Positions 35,578 through 44,915 of a DNA stretch of 44,964 bases are shown here, in pieces; positions within the stretch are counted from its first letter, which is position 1, and every line of letters starts with the position of its first letter. The translations under genes were made by a program, and so were the position numbers. This DNA comes from Gammaproteobacteria bacterium (GTDB lineage Bacteria > Pseudomonadota > Gammaproteobacteria > SZUA-229): contig JAOUKT010000020.1 in NCBI GenBank assembly GCA_029882395.1, forward strand, positions 1-44,964, given 5' to 3'. The notes under the pieces are model-generated. The model did not search any database. It saw only the letters and a program-made list of their open reading frames with translations, and was not told the DNA's origin.

Positions 35578-37152
35578 TTATTTATACCATCGGTCAGCAT
35601 AACTAAAGAACTTGTAAGGGTGGATCTTAACCCGTCGTAAATCCTTCTTATAGGCCGCATAGTTGGTTAGCGTCCAGAGAAATGTATACGGTGCTTCATC
35701 AGCCAGCATTGAATGCAGTCGACGATTAATTGTGCGTCGTTTTTCATGATCCAGTGTCAATTTGCTTTCTGCAATCAGTGCATCAACTTCAGCATTGCTA
35801 TAGGCACCAAAGTTATTTTTCCACTGGCCGATTTCGGCAGAGTGGAACAAGGATGATATATCAGCCGAGTCATCAAACACCCATGATGCATAAACAATAT
35901 CAAAGTTATGAGTGGAGAAAACGTCATCTTTCCATGCCTGCCATTCCTGGAACTGCACATTGACTTCAGCACCGACCTTCTTCAGGTAGTTTTTAAATGC
36001 AAGAACCACACGCTTGATCGCTTCACTTTCTTTTGCGATAGGCACATTAAGCGTCAGGCTCAGGCGCTTGCCGTCCTTAACCATGATGCCATCATCAGCC
36101 ATCGTAAAGCCGGCTGCCATAAGCAGCTCTTTTGCTTTTTCGGGACTATATGGCAGCGGTTTCACATCCAGGTTATAAGCCCAGCTGCCCGGTGCGAAGG
36201 GGCCTGATATTTGCGTACCCTGACCATTAAAGAATGACTTGAGCATCTCTTTACGGTTTATTGCATAGGTAAAAGCCTGGCGCACGCGGCTGTCTGTTAA
36301 CAGCGGGTTACGAAGGTTGTAACCAAAGAATGAATACGAGAGTGCATTATACGGTTGCAAAACAAAACGTTTGTCACCTTGCAGCTCAAGAATATTTCTA
36401 GGGTTCACAAGCACGATCATATCAATATCATTGAACAGCAGTGCCTGGTTCATAATATTTTGATCAGCAAAGGGTTTTGCAGTAAATTTCTTTATACGAG
36501 GCGCTCGCTTGAAATAATTTTCATTCGCCTCCATTACCAGTTCCTGACCAGCATTCGTATCAGCAATCCGGAACGGACCGGTTCCGATTGGCTGCTTCAC
36601 AAAAGAGTCATCACGTGTCAGGTATACCGAATTATCAGGCCCGTGCTTGGGTATAATCTTGAATGTGAATTTTGCCAGCGCATTTAAAACCGGACGCTTC
36701 AGATGAAACTCAACGGTGTGGGAATCTATTTTAGTGATGCGCTCGATAAATTCATAACGAACTTTAAGCGGCGTAATCGTCTTCTTGTGCATCATGATAT
36801 TAAATGTGAATACCACATCATCGGCCGTAAATGGCTGGGCTTCTTTACCGGGTTTAGGGTGCCATTTTACATTTTTGCGTAAAAAGAACTTATAGCTCCG
36901 GCCGTCTTTAGAAATCTCCCACTTCTTCGCCAGCTCTGGAACAATCACCTGGCGCTCATTAATGCCTACCAGACCATTAAATATCAGCTCTGATATGCGC
37001 AGTGCAATCATGTCATTACTAGTAATAGGGTCGAGAGTTGATGGACGACCGTATTCTCCATAACGTAAGCTATCAGCTTGCGCCGTTGAAAAACCGACTG
37101 TTGTTACTGCAACCATAGCGAACAACACTATATATTTCTGTATGCCTTTCAT
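35578..37152 (-). CDS. extracytoplasmic peptide-type solute-binding protein (SBP_bac_5)
   Basis: 524 residues with a signal peptide ending FSTAQA before DSLRYG; there is no lipobox, so it is free in the periplasm. LRYGEYGRPSTLDP at the mature start, LAKKWEISKDGRSYKFFLRK, and PIGTGPFRI are class-5 binding-protein hallmarks (DppA/OppA/NikA relatives). The long C-terminal lobe ends FSYADRWYK. Ligands of the family are peptides, nickel complexes or opine-like compounds; the pocket cannot be read here. It precedes the permease genes and follows the TPR gene by 49 bp. Confidence 0.93.
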   Translation of the reverse strand: MKGIQKYIVLFAMVAVTTVGFSTAQADSLRYGEYGRPSTLDPITSNDMIALRISELIFNGLVGINERQVIVPELAKKWEISKDGRSYKFFLRKNVKWHPKPGKEAQPFTADDVVFTFNIMMHKKTITPLKVRYEFIERITKIDSHTVEFHLKRPVLNALAKFTFKIIPKHGPDNSVYLTRDDSFVKQPIGTGPFRIADTNAGQELVMEANENYFKRAPRIKKFTAKPFADQNIMNQALLFNDIDMIVLVNPRNILELQGDKRFVLQPYNALSYSFFGYNLRNPLLTDSRVRQAFTYAINRKEMLKSFFNGQGTQISGPFAPGSWAYNLDVKPLPYSPEKAKELLMAAGFTMADDGIMVKDGKRLSLTLNVPIAKESEAIKRVVLAFKNYLKKVGAEVNVQFQEWQAWKDDVFSTHNFDIVYASWVFDDSADISSLFHSAEIGQWKNNFGAYSNAEVDALIAESKLTLDHEKRRTINRRLHSMLADEAPYTFLWTLTNYAAYKKDLRRVKIHPYKFFSYADRWYK

Positions 37153-37201
37153 AAAAGCCTCACTTATTATATTAACTTAGTTAGCATGACCAACATCAGT
37201 T

Positions 37202-38647
37202 TTAAAAAATCTTCACATCACCCGCACTTTTCTGCACGGTAGAATAGATACCCTGTGTTGCGTCCTGTATCTGACGCACTACAGGAAACTCTTTACTCAT
37301 TTCAAAATATATTTCCAGACTTTCCGAGTATATTTTATTTACTGCGTATGCTTCCGCTATGCTAACCAGCATAACGGGATCATTTGCTTTGATATTATTT
37401 TTTTGTGATTTATCACGGGCTTCTTCAAGGAAGTAAACGGCCTTCTCAGCCTGCTCATGTCTCAGATAATATTCGCCGACTGCATAATTAAGCGTCCGGC
37501 TAACAGAGCCCTGGAGTTTTTCGAGCATTGTTTCTGCCGTCTCCGCCGTCTTTTTACAGTCTGCCTTTACTCGTGCGCAGGCAAATAACAGCTCAGCGAC
37601 AACACCGGGCTTGCTATCAGGCTCAGGCTTTGCAAAAAGTTGCCTATCGCCCAGACGATAAGCAACAAGACGCTTTAACTGTTTCGCTTTTTGCATGAAG
37701 GCTGGCTTGCCTGCTGCAATATAACGGTCGAGAAATTCCGATGTCTTTTTCAGCTCGCCCTGCATATAACTTGCTTCAGCCTGATAGTAGTCGGCAACCG
37801 GCGCGAATTTTACATGCTCGCCAGCCAGCCCAAGATATGTCATAGCTGCTTTGTTGTATAACTTTGAGACAGCACTCAGAACACTGACATCGTAGTACTT
37901 AATCTCTTTATTTTCACCCAGTCGCTCTTCTGCAACGCTGCCGTCAAGGCTGTGACTGGACACAAGCTTCAGCCCAGCTTCTATCTGTCCAAGGTCTGCA
38001 AAGACATGGATTGCATTGGACAGCACACGCGAAGACTCAGGCTTTGATTGCAGAGCACTTGTTATCAGCTGCTTAGCCGTCTTGCTTTTATAGCCAACCC
38101 GGCTATAGGCTGCCGCTAATTCAGAAAGCACTATCGGGTCTTTTGACTTTATAGCTGCCCATTTCTTTTTCGCAGACGACTTTCTATTTAATAAATAGTC
38201 GGCAAGAGCGATATTGATGTTTGCAATTGACTTGTCACGCGCGACGACGCTTTTGCTTTTTGATATTTTTGCAAGGTGCTTTTTAGCCTGTTTATACTCA
38301 CCTTTTTCAATCAGCGCCTCGCCATAGTAAAGTTCCGCATATTTTGAACGCTGCTTACCCTTAGCTTTGAACAATGTTTGAAGATATTCACTTTGCACCG
38401 CAATAGCTTGTCGATGAAGAGCCGCGTGCAATCTTGCGGAATGCTGATAATTCATTCCAAGCGTGAGGTTGACCATGGAAACCTTGTCACCGGCGGTCGG
38501 CAAAGCCTGGCTCAACTCAGAAGCCGCTTCATTATAGTGATTCTGCTTAAACAGCAACGCACCTTTGCGTGCATCGGCTGCCAATGCAAAACTGCTTGCT
38601 GTGCATAGAACCAGTATTACAGACCTGTATGCTAGCTTATTATTCAT
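37202..38647 (-). CDS. periplasmic TPR-repeat protein
   Basis: 481 residues with a signal peptide (cleavage likely after SSFALA). The mature part is alpha-helical with TPR-like repeats, for example GALLFKQNHYNEAASELSQA, YYGEALIEKGEYKQAKKHL and YYLRHEQAEKAVYFLEEA. No enzyme motif is seen; a role as protein-protein scaffold is inferred. The ATG overlaps the stop of the TolB-like gene by 8 nt. Its place between a propeller protein and a binding protein suggests a periplasmic complex. Confidence 0.82.
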   Translation of the reverse strand: MNNKLAYRSVILVLCTASSFALAADARKGALLFKQNHYNEAASELSQALPTAGDKVSMVNLTLGMNYQHSARLHAALHRQAIAVQSEYLQTLFKAKGKQRSKYAELYYGEALIEKGEYKQAKKHLAKISKSKSVVARDKSIANINIALADYLLNRKSSAKKKWAAIKSKDPIVLSELAAAYSRVGYKSKTAKQLITSALQSKPESSRVLSNAIHVFADLGQIEAGLKLVSSHSLDGSVAEERLGENKEIKYYDVSVLSAVSKLYNKAAMTYLGLAGEHVKFAPVADYYQAEASYMQGELKKTSEFLDRYIAAGKPAFMQKAKQLKRLVAYRLGDRQLFAKPEPDSKPGVVAELLFACARVKADCKKTAETAETMLEKLQGSVSRTLNYAVGEYYLRHEQAEKAVYFLEEARDKSQKNNIKANDPVMLVSIAEAYAVNKIYSESLEIYFEMSKEFPVVRQIQDATQGIYSTVQKSAGDVKIF

Positions 38648-40076
38648 TCAATTCCCCGGTTATAACTGGTGTCAGCCTGGCCAGATATATCTGGTCCCAT
38701 TGCTCAACCTGTGCTCTAAATGCAATCACCCCTGTACTCGAGCAACTGACATCATGATTCATTCTTGTTTCTGTTAGTAACTTCAATGAACTGCCATCAT
38801 TGATGTTGGCTATATAGACGGGATTGTAATCCTGCTTCGAGTTTTTAACGTAGGCAATGCGTTGACTATCTGGCAGCCAGGCTGCACCGCGCTCAATATC
38901 AGGTATTACATCAACAGCCACTATGCTCGCGGCCAGCTCTTCTTCACTGACCGATTCTGAGCGATTAGTGTTCACTACTGCAAGAGACCATACTGAGGTC
39001 TCACCCGATGCATTGTAATTGGTATAGAAGGCCACTTTCTGGCCATCTGGTGACCATTTAGGCCGCAGATCATCAGCCTGCCAGCGTGTCAACTGAAGCA
39101 GTGATGCGCGGCCATCGTTAACGTCATTTAATAAAAAAATGTCATGATTTTCACTTTTGCCACTAATCACGGCAATACGCTTTCCATCTGGAGACCATTC
39201 GGGATAAAGGAACGGCGTCGTTGCATCCGTTAGCTGCCGCGTCTGCCGGCTCTGCATATCAAGGATGAAAAGGTCGCCGCTGCCTGAACGGCCGGATACA
39301 AATACCAGCTTGTCTTCTACCGGTGACCATTGCGCTTGCCCGTCCTTGCCTTCATAGTCAGTCAGGCGGTCAGCATTTTGATGCTGACTGTTTCCCAGGT
39401 AGAGATCGTAATTACCCTCACCGCCATTGCTCATAAAGACATACTGTGTACCATTTGGCGACCAGCTGATACCGGCGTTATAGCTTACCGAGTCTGTCAC
39501 CCCTGGCAGCAAGAATGCCAGCTCATCGTTTCCGGCAGCCGCTACATAAATCTTCTGTAATAGAACGCCTGCATTTGTTGTGATCAGTATTTCTTTTTTT
39601 CCTTGTTCACTCCTTTCAAAAGAAAGCTTGCTGCCGTCTTTATACCAGATCGGGTTGGAATCATTTCGTCCACTCTCGACGGGCACTAATGCGCTAACAG
39701 AAAACGGAACCATAGTGCCTGCCGCTGGTAACGGCGCACCGGTATCAGCATCAGCAGCATCACCTGTTATCCCAGCTGAGCCGTTATCAGTCACCGCCTC
39801 ACTTTCATCTGCAAAAGTGATGGCAGCTTTATTGTCATCTGCAGTAAACGCCTGACTCTCTGAAATCACTGCCGGGGTTTTTAAAGCATCCGTATCAGCC
39901 TTATCCACCGCTGACTGATGCCCGGGCCCGGCTGTGAGCATTTCTGTCACGCTGGTGCCCGCGGTTTCAGCGCCAGAGGTCGTCATCGCTGTTGTATCTG
40001 TTTCATCGGCATGTATAGCACTGCTCACCAAAGCGGCAAGCAGCGTAATGGCTGATGCAATGCTTAATCTACTCAA
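38640..40076 (-). CDS. periplasmic TolB-like beta-propeller protein
   Basis: 478 residues. A signal peptide (cut after SSAIHA) is followed by about 100 residues rich in Thr, Ala, Asp and Glu, probably disordered. From about 130 there are at least five PD40/WD40-like blades with the repeat W-S-P-(D/N)-G: WSPNGTQYVFMS, WSPVEDKLVFVS, WSPDGKRIAVIS, WSPDGQKVAFYT and WLPDSQRIAYV. TolB's N-terminal domain is absent. Propellers of this kind bind proteins or peptides. It lies 25 bp after the large lipoprotein gene. Confidence 0.85.
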   Translation of the reverse strand: MSRLSIASAITLLAALVSSAIHADETDTTAMTTSGAETAGTSVTEMLTAGPGHQSAVDKADTDALKTPAVISESQAFTADDNKAAITFADESEAVTDNGSAGITGDAADADTGAPLPAAGTMVPFSVSALVPVESGRNDSNPIWYKDGSKLSFERSEQGKKEILITTNAGVLLQKIYVAAAGNDELAFLLPGVTDSVSYNAGISWSPNGTQYVFMSNGGEGNYDLYLGNSQHQNADRLTDYEGKDGQAQWSPVEDKLVFVSGRSGSGDLFILDMQSRQTRQLTDATTPFLYPEWSPDGKRIAVISGKSENHDIFLLNDVNDGRASLLQLTRWQADDLRPKWSPDGQKVAFYTNYNASGETSVWSLAVVNTNRSESVSEEELAASIVAVDVIPDIERGAAWLPDSQRIAYVKNSKQDYNPVYIANINDGSSLKLLTETRMNHDVSCSSTGVIAFRAQVEQWDQIYLARLTPVITGELNE

Positions 40077-40101
40077 AAAATGTCTCCTGTTCGCAAGCTA
40101 A

Positions 40102-42669
40102 TTACATTTGTTCTGCTAACTGGTCCCACATCCTTTGAGCCGCTTTTTTGATTTGCAGGTACTCAGCCTGTTCTGCAAACTTTTCTGGGTAAAAATCAAA
40201 ATACTCTTGCCAGGCCTGATCGGCCTTGTCTAAAACAGCCTTGTTCTTGGTTATTTCATACAGCTTATGATAAGCCAGCGCCGAGTAGTAATACGTATCG
40301 TGCACCGCGTTATCATATGTTTCGGTTGGGAAGAATCGAACATTGCCCTTTGCCTTGTCCAGACTCTTTACCGCTTTTGCAAAATGTTTGGACGCCGCAC
40401 GCTTGTCCCCAGCCAGTAACTGATTACCTTTTTCATATTGAGCATTACCCAGATTGGTGTAAACAATCGCATACTGTTTAAGCACCAACTGCTTCACCTC
40501 AGGCAATGAGACGACGAGATTAAACTCGCGAATTGCTGCATCGTAATCATGCTTATCATCCAGATAGAGTTGCGCCAGACGATTCCTTATCTCTGCATAA
40601 TCAGGGTGCTTTTCATTTGCATTCGAATAAGCGGCGATGGCATCATCGATTTTATTATTTGATTCAGCTGCATCACCAATTCGCAAAAAGTCTTTGAATA
40701 TTTTGATCTGATTATTACCGGTCAGCTCTTTTGTTTTACCACTGAATTCAACTATATCTTCCCAGTCGCGATACTCTTTACCAAGCGCTACACGCACTTT
40801 GTGAAAACCAAGCGTAATAGGTATGGCTTTAGTGACAGGTGTTTTACCGACAAGCTCTTCATCCACAAAGACGTCAGCACCTGGCGGGCTGGACTCGACC
40901 GTAAACATCGAGTTATTGGCTTTTAGCACATAGTCCTGCTTGGTCGTTCCAGACTTAACGTCTACTTCACTGCCCGCTTTCTGGTAGCCGTGCTTGTATA
41001 CAATCACATCGTAACTTTTGCCCTGGCGTACTTTAAGTGTCGCCTGACCTTTAAGGTCGGTTACGCCAGCCCAGCGATCACCAAGATAGACATTGACACC
41101 CGCCAACGGTGAAACATCATCATCAACGCCACCTTTAGCCAAAATGATCAGCGTGTTTTTGCTGCGAGCATCTTCTTCAGAGACACGCACGACACGAGTA
41201 CCGTTAACCACGGATTTAAGTTTTTTACCCGACAACTTGATCATCGAGTATTCATTTTCACGATCATTCATATCGCCTTGTGCGATAACCGAGTAAGCCG
41301 ACACCCTTCCATGCTTGTTATACTTTGTGCTTGAAAGCTCGAAGCCCTCTCTTCTTCCCAGGTCAAAACGATTAGTGCCCATATTGATTTTTGCAAGGCC
41401 GTCTTGCGTGCTGATTACACGCGCTTCAAAGGGAAAGTTTTCTGCCAGATTAATGCCCACCTCTTCACCAGCATCATCAGCATTATTGACCTTGCTTTCT
41501 TTGGCGATATGGCTCATTAAAAGCTCACCATTAGAGTTATAGATCTTGCCCTCTACTGCAATACTGCCATCGGCATCCTGTGACATGCTGCCTAACAGCA
41601 CCATGTCCACACTGCTTCGCATGCTGGTTTGATTCCAGCCTTTAGTGGTCATTTTCTTGACACTCATGCGTGAGCGTTTCATCGCCTTGTCAAATTCGGA
41701 TTTCTCTACCGCTACAAAAGAGCCTTCTTTAAAGAAATATTTATTGAAGGCTTTTTCTGCTTCCTTAATACCGTCTGCCAGGAATATTCCCGGCGTATTG
41801 CTGGCGAAAGGCAGCACAGCGATGCGAATCGGGGCTGATGCAGTGGGGTACAGATAGGCGCTGATGTTCCGCTTGCCTTTAAGAGTGATTGTTTGACTGC
41901 CTGCACTAACATTGCCTTTCTTTGCAAAACTGACACGTACTTTACGGCCGGGCTTTTCTTTTGAATAATAGGTAAAACTGCCGTCTTTTTTGGTTTTACC
42001 CATGCGTTTTTTATCGAAATAAACATCAACACCCGACAAAGTCTGGCTATAGCCGTAGGCTTCCGTTCTCGCTGTCACACTAACGACAGGTTGTTTATAC
42101 AATTCAGCTTTAAGGTGTGTGCCTTCGCTTAGTTTGCCTATTTTACGAAAGTTGGTCAGGCCGCCTTTTGAAACCGTAATATTAAAGCCGCGTTTAGGCA
42201 TCTTGTCATATTCATGAACATAAACACCCTGCGCATCGGTTTGACCCACTTTCTTTTTGCCGATTTTAACAGTCGCTTCTGCTACAGGCTTGCCGTCTTG
42301 CTCGGCCTCAATCGTTATATAACGCTTATTAAAATCAAGCTCTGCCGTAAAGGCATATTTATCCATGACTTTACTGTCTTTGCGCTCATGAACAATAAAT
42401 TTATTTTTCCATGGAGACGTGCGATAACCGTCCCGCTCACCACTGACATCAATGCTAACTTCGTCTTCGCTTCCCCTGCTGAGCACGTGGCTGAACTTGC
42501 CGTCCTTATCGGTAACACCCAGAGGCTCTCCATCAACCACAATCTTTGCAGCTTCAACGGGCTTGCCATCTACCTTAACCTGAACATCAAGTTCAAGATC
42601 AACAGAACAGGCACTTAATAACAGAGCAAAGATTGCCACAGCTATTATGCTTACATTGCGCTTTATCAT
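40102..42669 (-). CDS. large multidomain outer-membrane lipoprotein (Ig-like, CsgG-like, PEGA, TPR)
   Basis: 855 residues from the ATG at 42669, chosen because GGAG lies 7 nt upstream and the next residues form a lipoprotein signal (LLLSAC, Cys21). Residue +2 is Ser, not Asp, predicting outer-membrane sorting. In order: three carboxypeptidase-regulatory/Ig-like repeats (about 25-270; VTDKDGKF, QTDAQGVY, TKKDGSF); a CsgG/TolB-N-like domain starting IRIAVLPF (about 281-390); a FlgT-like strand-rich piece (415-495); another Ig-like repeat (505-585); a PEGA domain with SSPPGADVFVDEELVGKTPV (588-650); and C-terminal TPRs (660-850). No enzyme motif is seen. Confidence 0.82.
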   Translation of the reverse strand: MIKRNVSIIAVAIFALLLSACSVDLELDVQVKVDGKPVEAAKIVVDGEPLGVTDKDGKFSHVLSRGSEDEVSIDVSGERDGYRTSPWKNKFIVHERKDSKVMDKYAFTAELDFNKRYITIEAEQDGKPVAEATVKIGKKKVGQTDAQGVYVHEYDKMPKRGFNITVSKGGLTNFRKIGKLSEGTHLKAELYKQPVVSVTARTEAYGYSQTLSGVDVYFDKKRMGKTKKDGSFTYYSKEKPGRKVRVSFAKKGNVSAGSQTITLKGKRNISAYLYPTASAPIRIAVLPFASNTPGIFLADGIKEAEKAFNKYFFKEGSFVAVEKSEFDKAMKRSRMSVKKMTTKGWNQTSMRSSVDMVLLGSMSQDADGSIAVEGKIYNSNGELLMSHIAKESKVNNADDAGEEVGINLAENFPFEARVISTQDGLAKINMGTNRFDLGRREGFELSSTKYNKHGRVSAYSVIAQGDMNDRENEYSMIKLSGKKLKSVVNGTRVVRVSEEDARSKNTLIILAKGGVDDDVSPLAGVNVYLGDRWAGVTDLKGQATLKVRQGKSYDVIVYKHGYQKAGSEVDVKSGTTKQDYVLKANNSMFTVESSPPGADVFVDEELVGKTPVTKAIPITLGFHKVRVALGKEYRDWEDIVEFSGKTKELTGNNQIKIFKDFLRIGDAAESNNKIDDAIAAYSNANEKHPDYAEIRNRLAQLYLDDKHDYDAAIREFNLVVSLPEVKQLVLKQYAIVYTNLGNAQYEKGNQLLAGDKRAASKHFAKAVKSLDKAKGNVRFFPTETYDNAVHDTYYYSALAYHKLYEITKNKAVLDKADQAWQEYFDFYPEKFAEQAEYLQIKKAAQRMWDQLAEQM

Positions 42670-42764
42670 TTCATTACTCCAAATATCGCTCATTTTTTAA
42701 CGTCAACACTACACCCTGCCCGGTGCTTCGATAAGCCGGACATTGCATTTATAGCACTATTGAA

Positions 42765-43208
42765 TTACATACCAGGAGGCTGGATATTTACTTCGCCAGG
42801 ATTAATAATCTTGTCGGCATCACTACCCTGCGCACGAATTGAGCGACGTTTACTGCGTAATATTTTCTTTAAAACCAGCGTCACTTCACGTGTTCCAAAA
42901 CTTCCAACCTGTACCGACTGGGTATCCGTGACAAAACCGAATTTTGTCACCTCGATCTTATAGGTACCCTTTTTAATCTTTCCTTCCGCTGAAATAAACT
43001 GACCTTTAGCATCTGTTGAAACCGCGTGAGAACCACTCTCAAGCGAACCGGTCGTATTCATCATATTGACGACAATGCCTTCCGGGCTGACTTTTGTAAG
43101 AGGTTTCATGTTCATGTCAGTTAACCTGACAACACCGGTGATTTTGGATGAACAACCGCTACTCAGAACCGCAATCAGCAATATTGATATCAGATACTTG
43201 ATTTTCAT
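42765..43208 (-). CDS. small outer-membrane lipoprotein with Ig-like regulatory domain
   Basis: 147 residues. The lipobox LSSGC puts the lipid on Cys19, and Ser at +2 predicts outer-membrane sorting. The mature part is one carboxypeptidase-regulatory/CNA-B-like sandwich: GVVRLTDMNMKPL, STDAKGQFIS, and GTYKIEVTKFGFVTDTQSV. A basic stretch (LRSKRRSIRAQ) and a proline-ended tail follow. It shares the repeat type of the large lipoprotein, 96 bp downstream, and heads the run. GAGGAAG is 9 nt upstream of the ATG. Confidence 0.82.
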   Translation of the reverse strand: MKIKYLISILLIAVLSSGCSSKITGVVRLTDMNMKPLTKVSPEGIVVNMMNTTGSLESGSHAVSTDAKGQFISAEGKIKKGTYKIEVTKFGFVTDTQSVQVGSFGTREVTLVLKKILRSKRRSIRAQGSDADKIINPGEVNIQPPGM

Positions 43209-44838
43209 GGTACATCTTCCTCATTTATTATTTGTATGAACAAAGACTCTACCGGCAGGCCAGAATGAGGTTATTTAAAAACCATCAAGCGACATACATA
43301 CGTCTTCTTTGCTCACGATTTTTTTTAGTCATCAAATAAATGCAACAAATGAATTGTTTCATCTATTCAATCAAGATATCGGATTTTTAAACCTTTCATC
43401 TAACCAATTAGTTATAGGACATAAAGTTCAAAATACAATGATATTCTTTAAATCAATCTTATTTAACAGCCCTATTTAAATATATATTATTGTTAACTGG
43501 TCAATAATTTAAAAATGTAAAACGAGATATTGCTCGCACAATTGAGAGAGAAAGCACACATTAACCCTTCCAACTCCAGGGCTATAATCAAGCCATTTCA
43601 TTATTCATTAAACTGAATGCAAGCAGCATATACTAAAAAACTGCTCGCACTAAATTACAAACCGGCCGCTCATCGCTCATTTATAACAGATCAGTAACTT
43701 CTCAAAGAGCCCAATCCGTTTTGAGCGATTTCCAGCCATCAGTGATGAATTTATTCTGCATTCAAAATTTATTTCACTTTGCCTGATAGTGAATAAATAC
43801 CTGAGGTTTATCAACATGCTTTATTGTTCTGCTTTAGCCGTCGCTATCAACGGTATCATTTAACCGACTGCCTGCTTGATTATATATTTTGCCTTCAAGC
43901 GAGATGGTTTATCTTCACCAGCGTTTGCCTCGTCCAGGCTCTTCCCCAGCCTGAACCAGCGGTGTTTTTCAGGCCAGTGGCCGTTAAACAAAGCAAATAT
44001 TGATTCATGGTACTAAACATAAACTCATGGTTTCCTCAGCATATATTATGAGCAGCTTTACCTATCAACACAGTGAAAATAATAAGGCTCTGTTCAGGTA
44101 GTTCGAGAAACACATGTCCCGTTACTAGTCTTCTGCCACAAAACTCGTGGATTACGACAATTGCCAGGACAGATAATGGACAAGCAAACACATGCTCTTT
44201 CCAATAGTCAAATAAAACGAGGAGGATTACTTTATAACGCTTAAGATGGAATTAGATTGACTGATTTTTTTCAAAAGCATGCTCAGACCTGACTGAATAC
44301 ATTTCCATTTCGAAAACGCCGTTATGCATAGCTGGTTGTTGTTTTCGATAATGTAACTACCGGCAATACGCTTTGACGGCATTCAAGTACAGATTGCAAG
44401 CTGCCGCCTAATAGCTTCATAAACAACCATATGCTGCTTACCAGATGTCAGCTGCATACTTTTTATACAGATATCAGCTAATAATGAATCTCAGCATCAG
44501 CCTCGATTTTTTTAGCCAATTGCCGGCATTGTTTTTAGACGTAAAGGTTTTGGCTATCGGCTGACTTCATGATTGCAGGTAAAGCCACGAATCACATTCC
44601 GAACTGGCGGGTAAGTTTTTATTGATGCCATGAGCATTTCTCCTCAACAGTGCACATAGTGAGCACACAACGCATTGATGAGAATTTGACAGGTAAGAAA
44701 ATTAACCAGAGCATAAGTTAGTCAATTGCTCGCAGCGGAGCAACTCGAATCGCTCTTGTCTGAAGTCTGCACGCCACTGAATCGTGCGAAACTTGCAGCG
44801 TCATCGCAAAAGCTATCTTTGAGTCAATTGTTTTGAAT
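43209..44838. other. 1.6-kb region with no supported gene; AT-rich leader of the lipoprotein operon
   Basis: The first 400 bp are strongly AT-rich. On the minus strand TTGACC (43504-43499) with AT-rich DNA about 17 bp on, and a TATAAC farther down, are possible promoters of the lipoprotein/ABC run; neither is convincing. From 43.6 to 44.7 kb there are only short open stretches, some with gene-like composition (see the separate entry), broken by stops in every frame. No insertion-sequence ends, tRNA fragments or known RNAs are recognised. Confidence 0.5.
43860..44012 (-). pseudogene. possible decayed coding remnant
   Basis: About 49 open codons bounded by stops, without a start codon. The translation, including NGHWPEKHRWFRLGKS and LDEANAGEDKPSRLKAK, looks like a real helical protein fragment. 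Another open stretch of about 70 codons occurs farther upstream in the same direction (roughly 44040-44250). I recognise no family. Chance open frames remain possible. Confidence 0.25.
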
Positions 44839-44915
44839 TGGTCGGAGCGGCGGGATTCGAACCCACGACCACTTGTCCCCCAGACAAGTGCGCTACCAGG
44901 CTGCGCTACGCTCCG
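44839..44915 (-). tRNA. tRNA-Pro(GGG)
   Basis: 77 nt with encoded CCA. The acceptor stem is CGGAGCG / CGCTCCG, the anticodon loop CTGGGGG gives GGG, and the T arm has GGTTCGAATCC. The upstream side is cut by the window edge, so its promoter is not seen. Confidence 0.96.

Noticed and set aside
44565..44635. 24-codon frame on the minus strand with a GAGGAG ribosome binding site (MASIKTYPPVRNVIRG start)
   Set aside because: Very short, ends at a stop, no similarity known; may be the start of a decayed gene but is not supportable.
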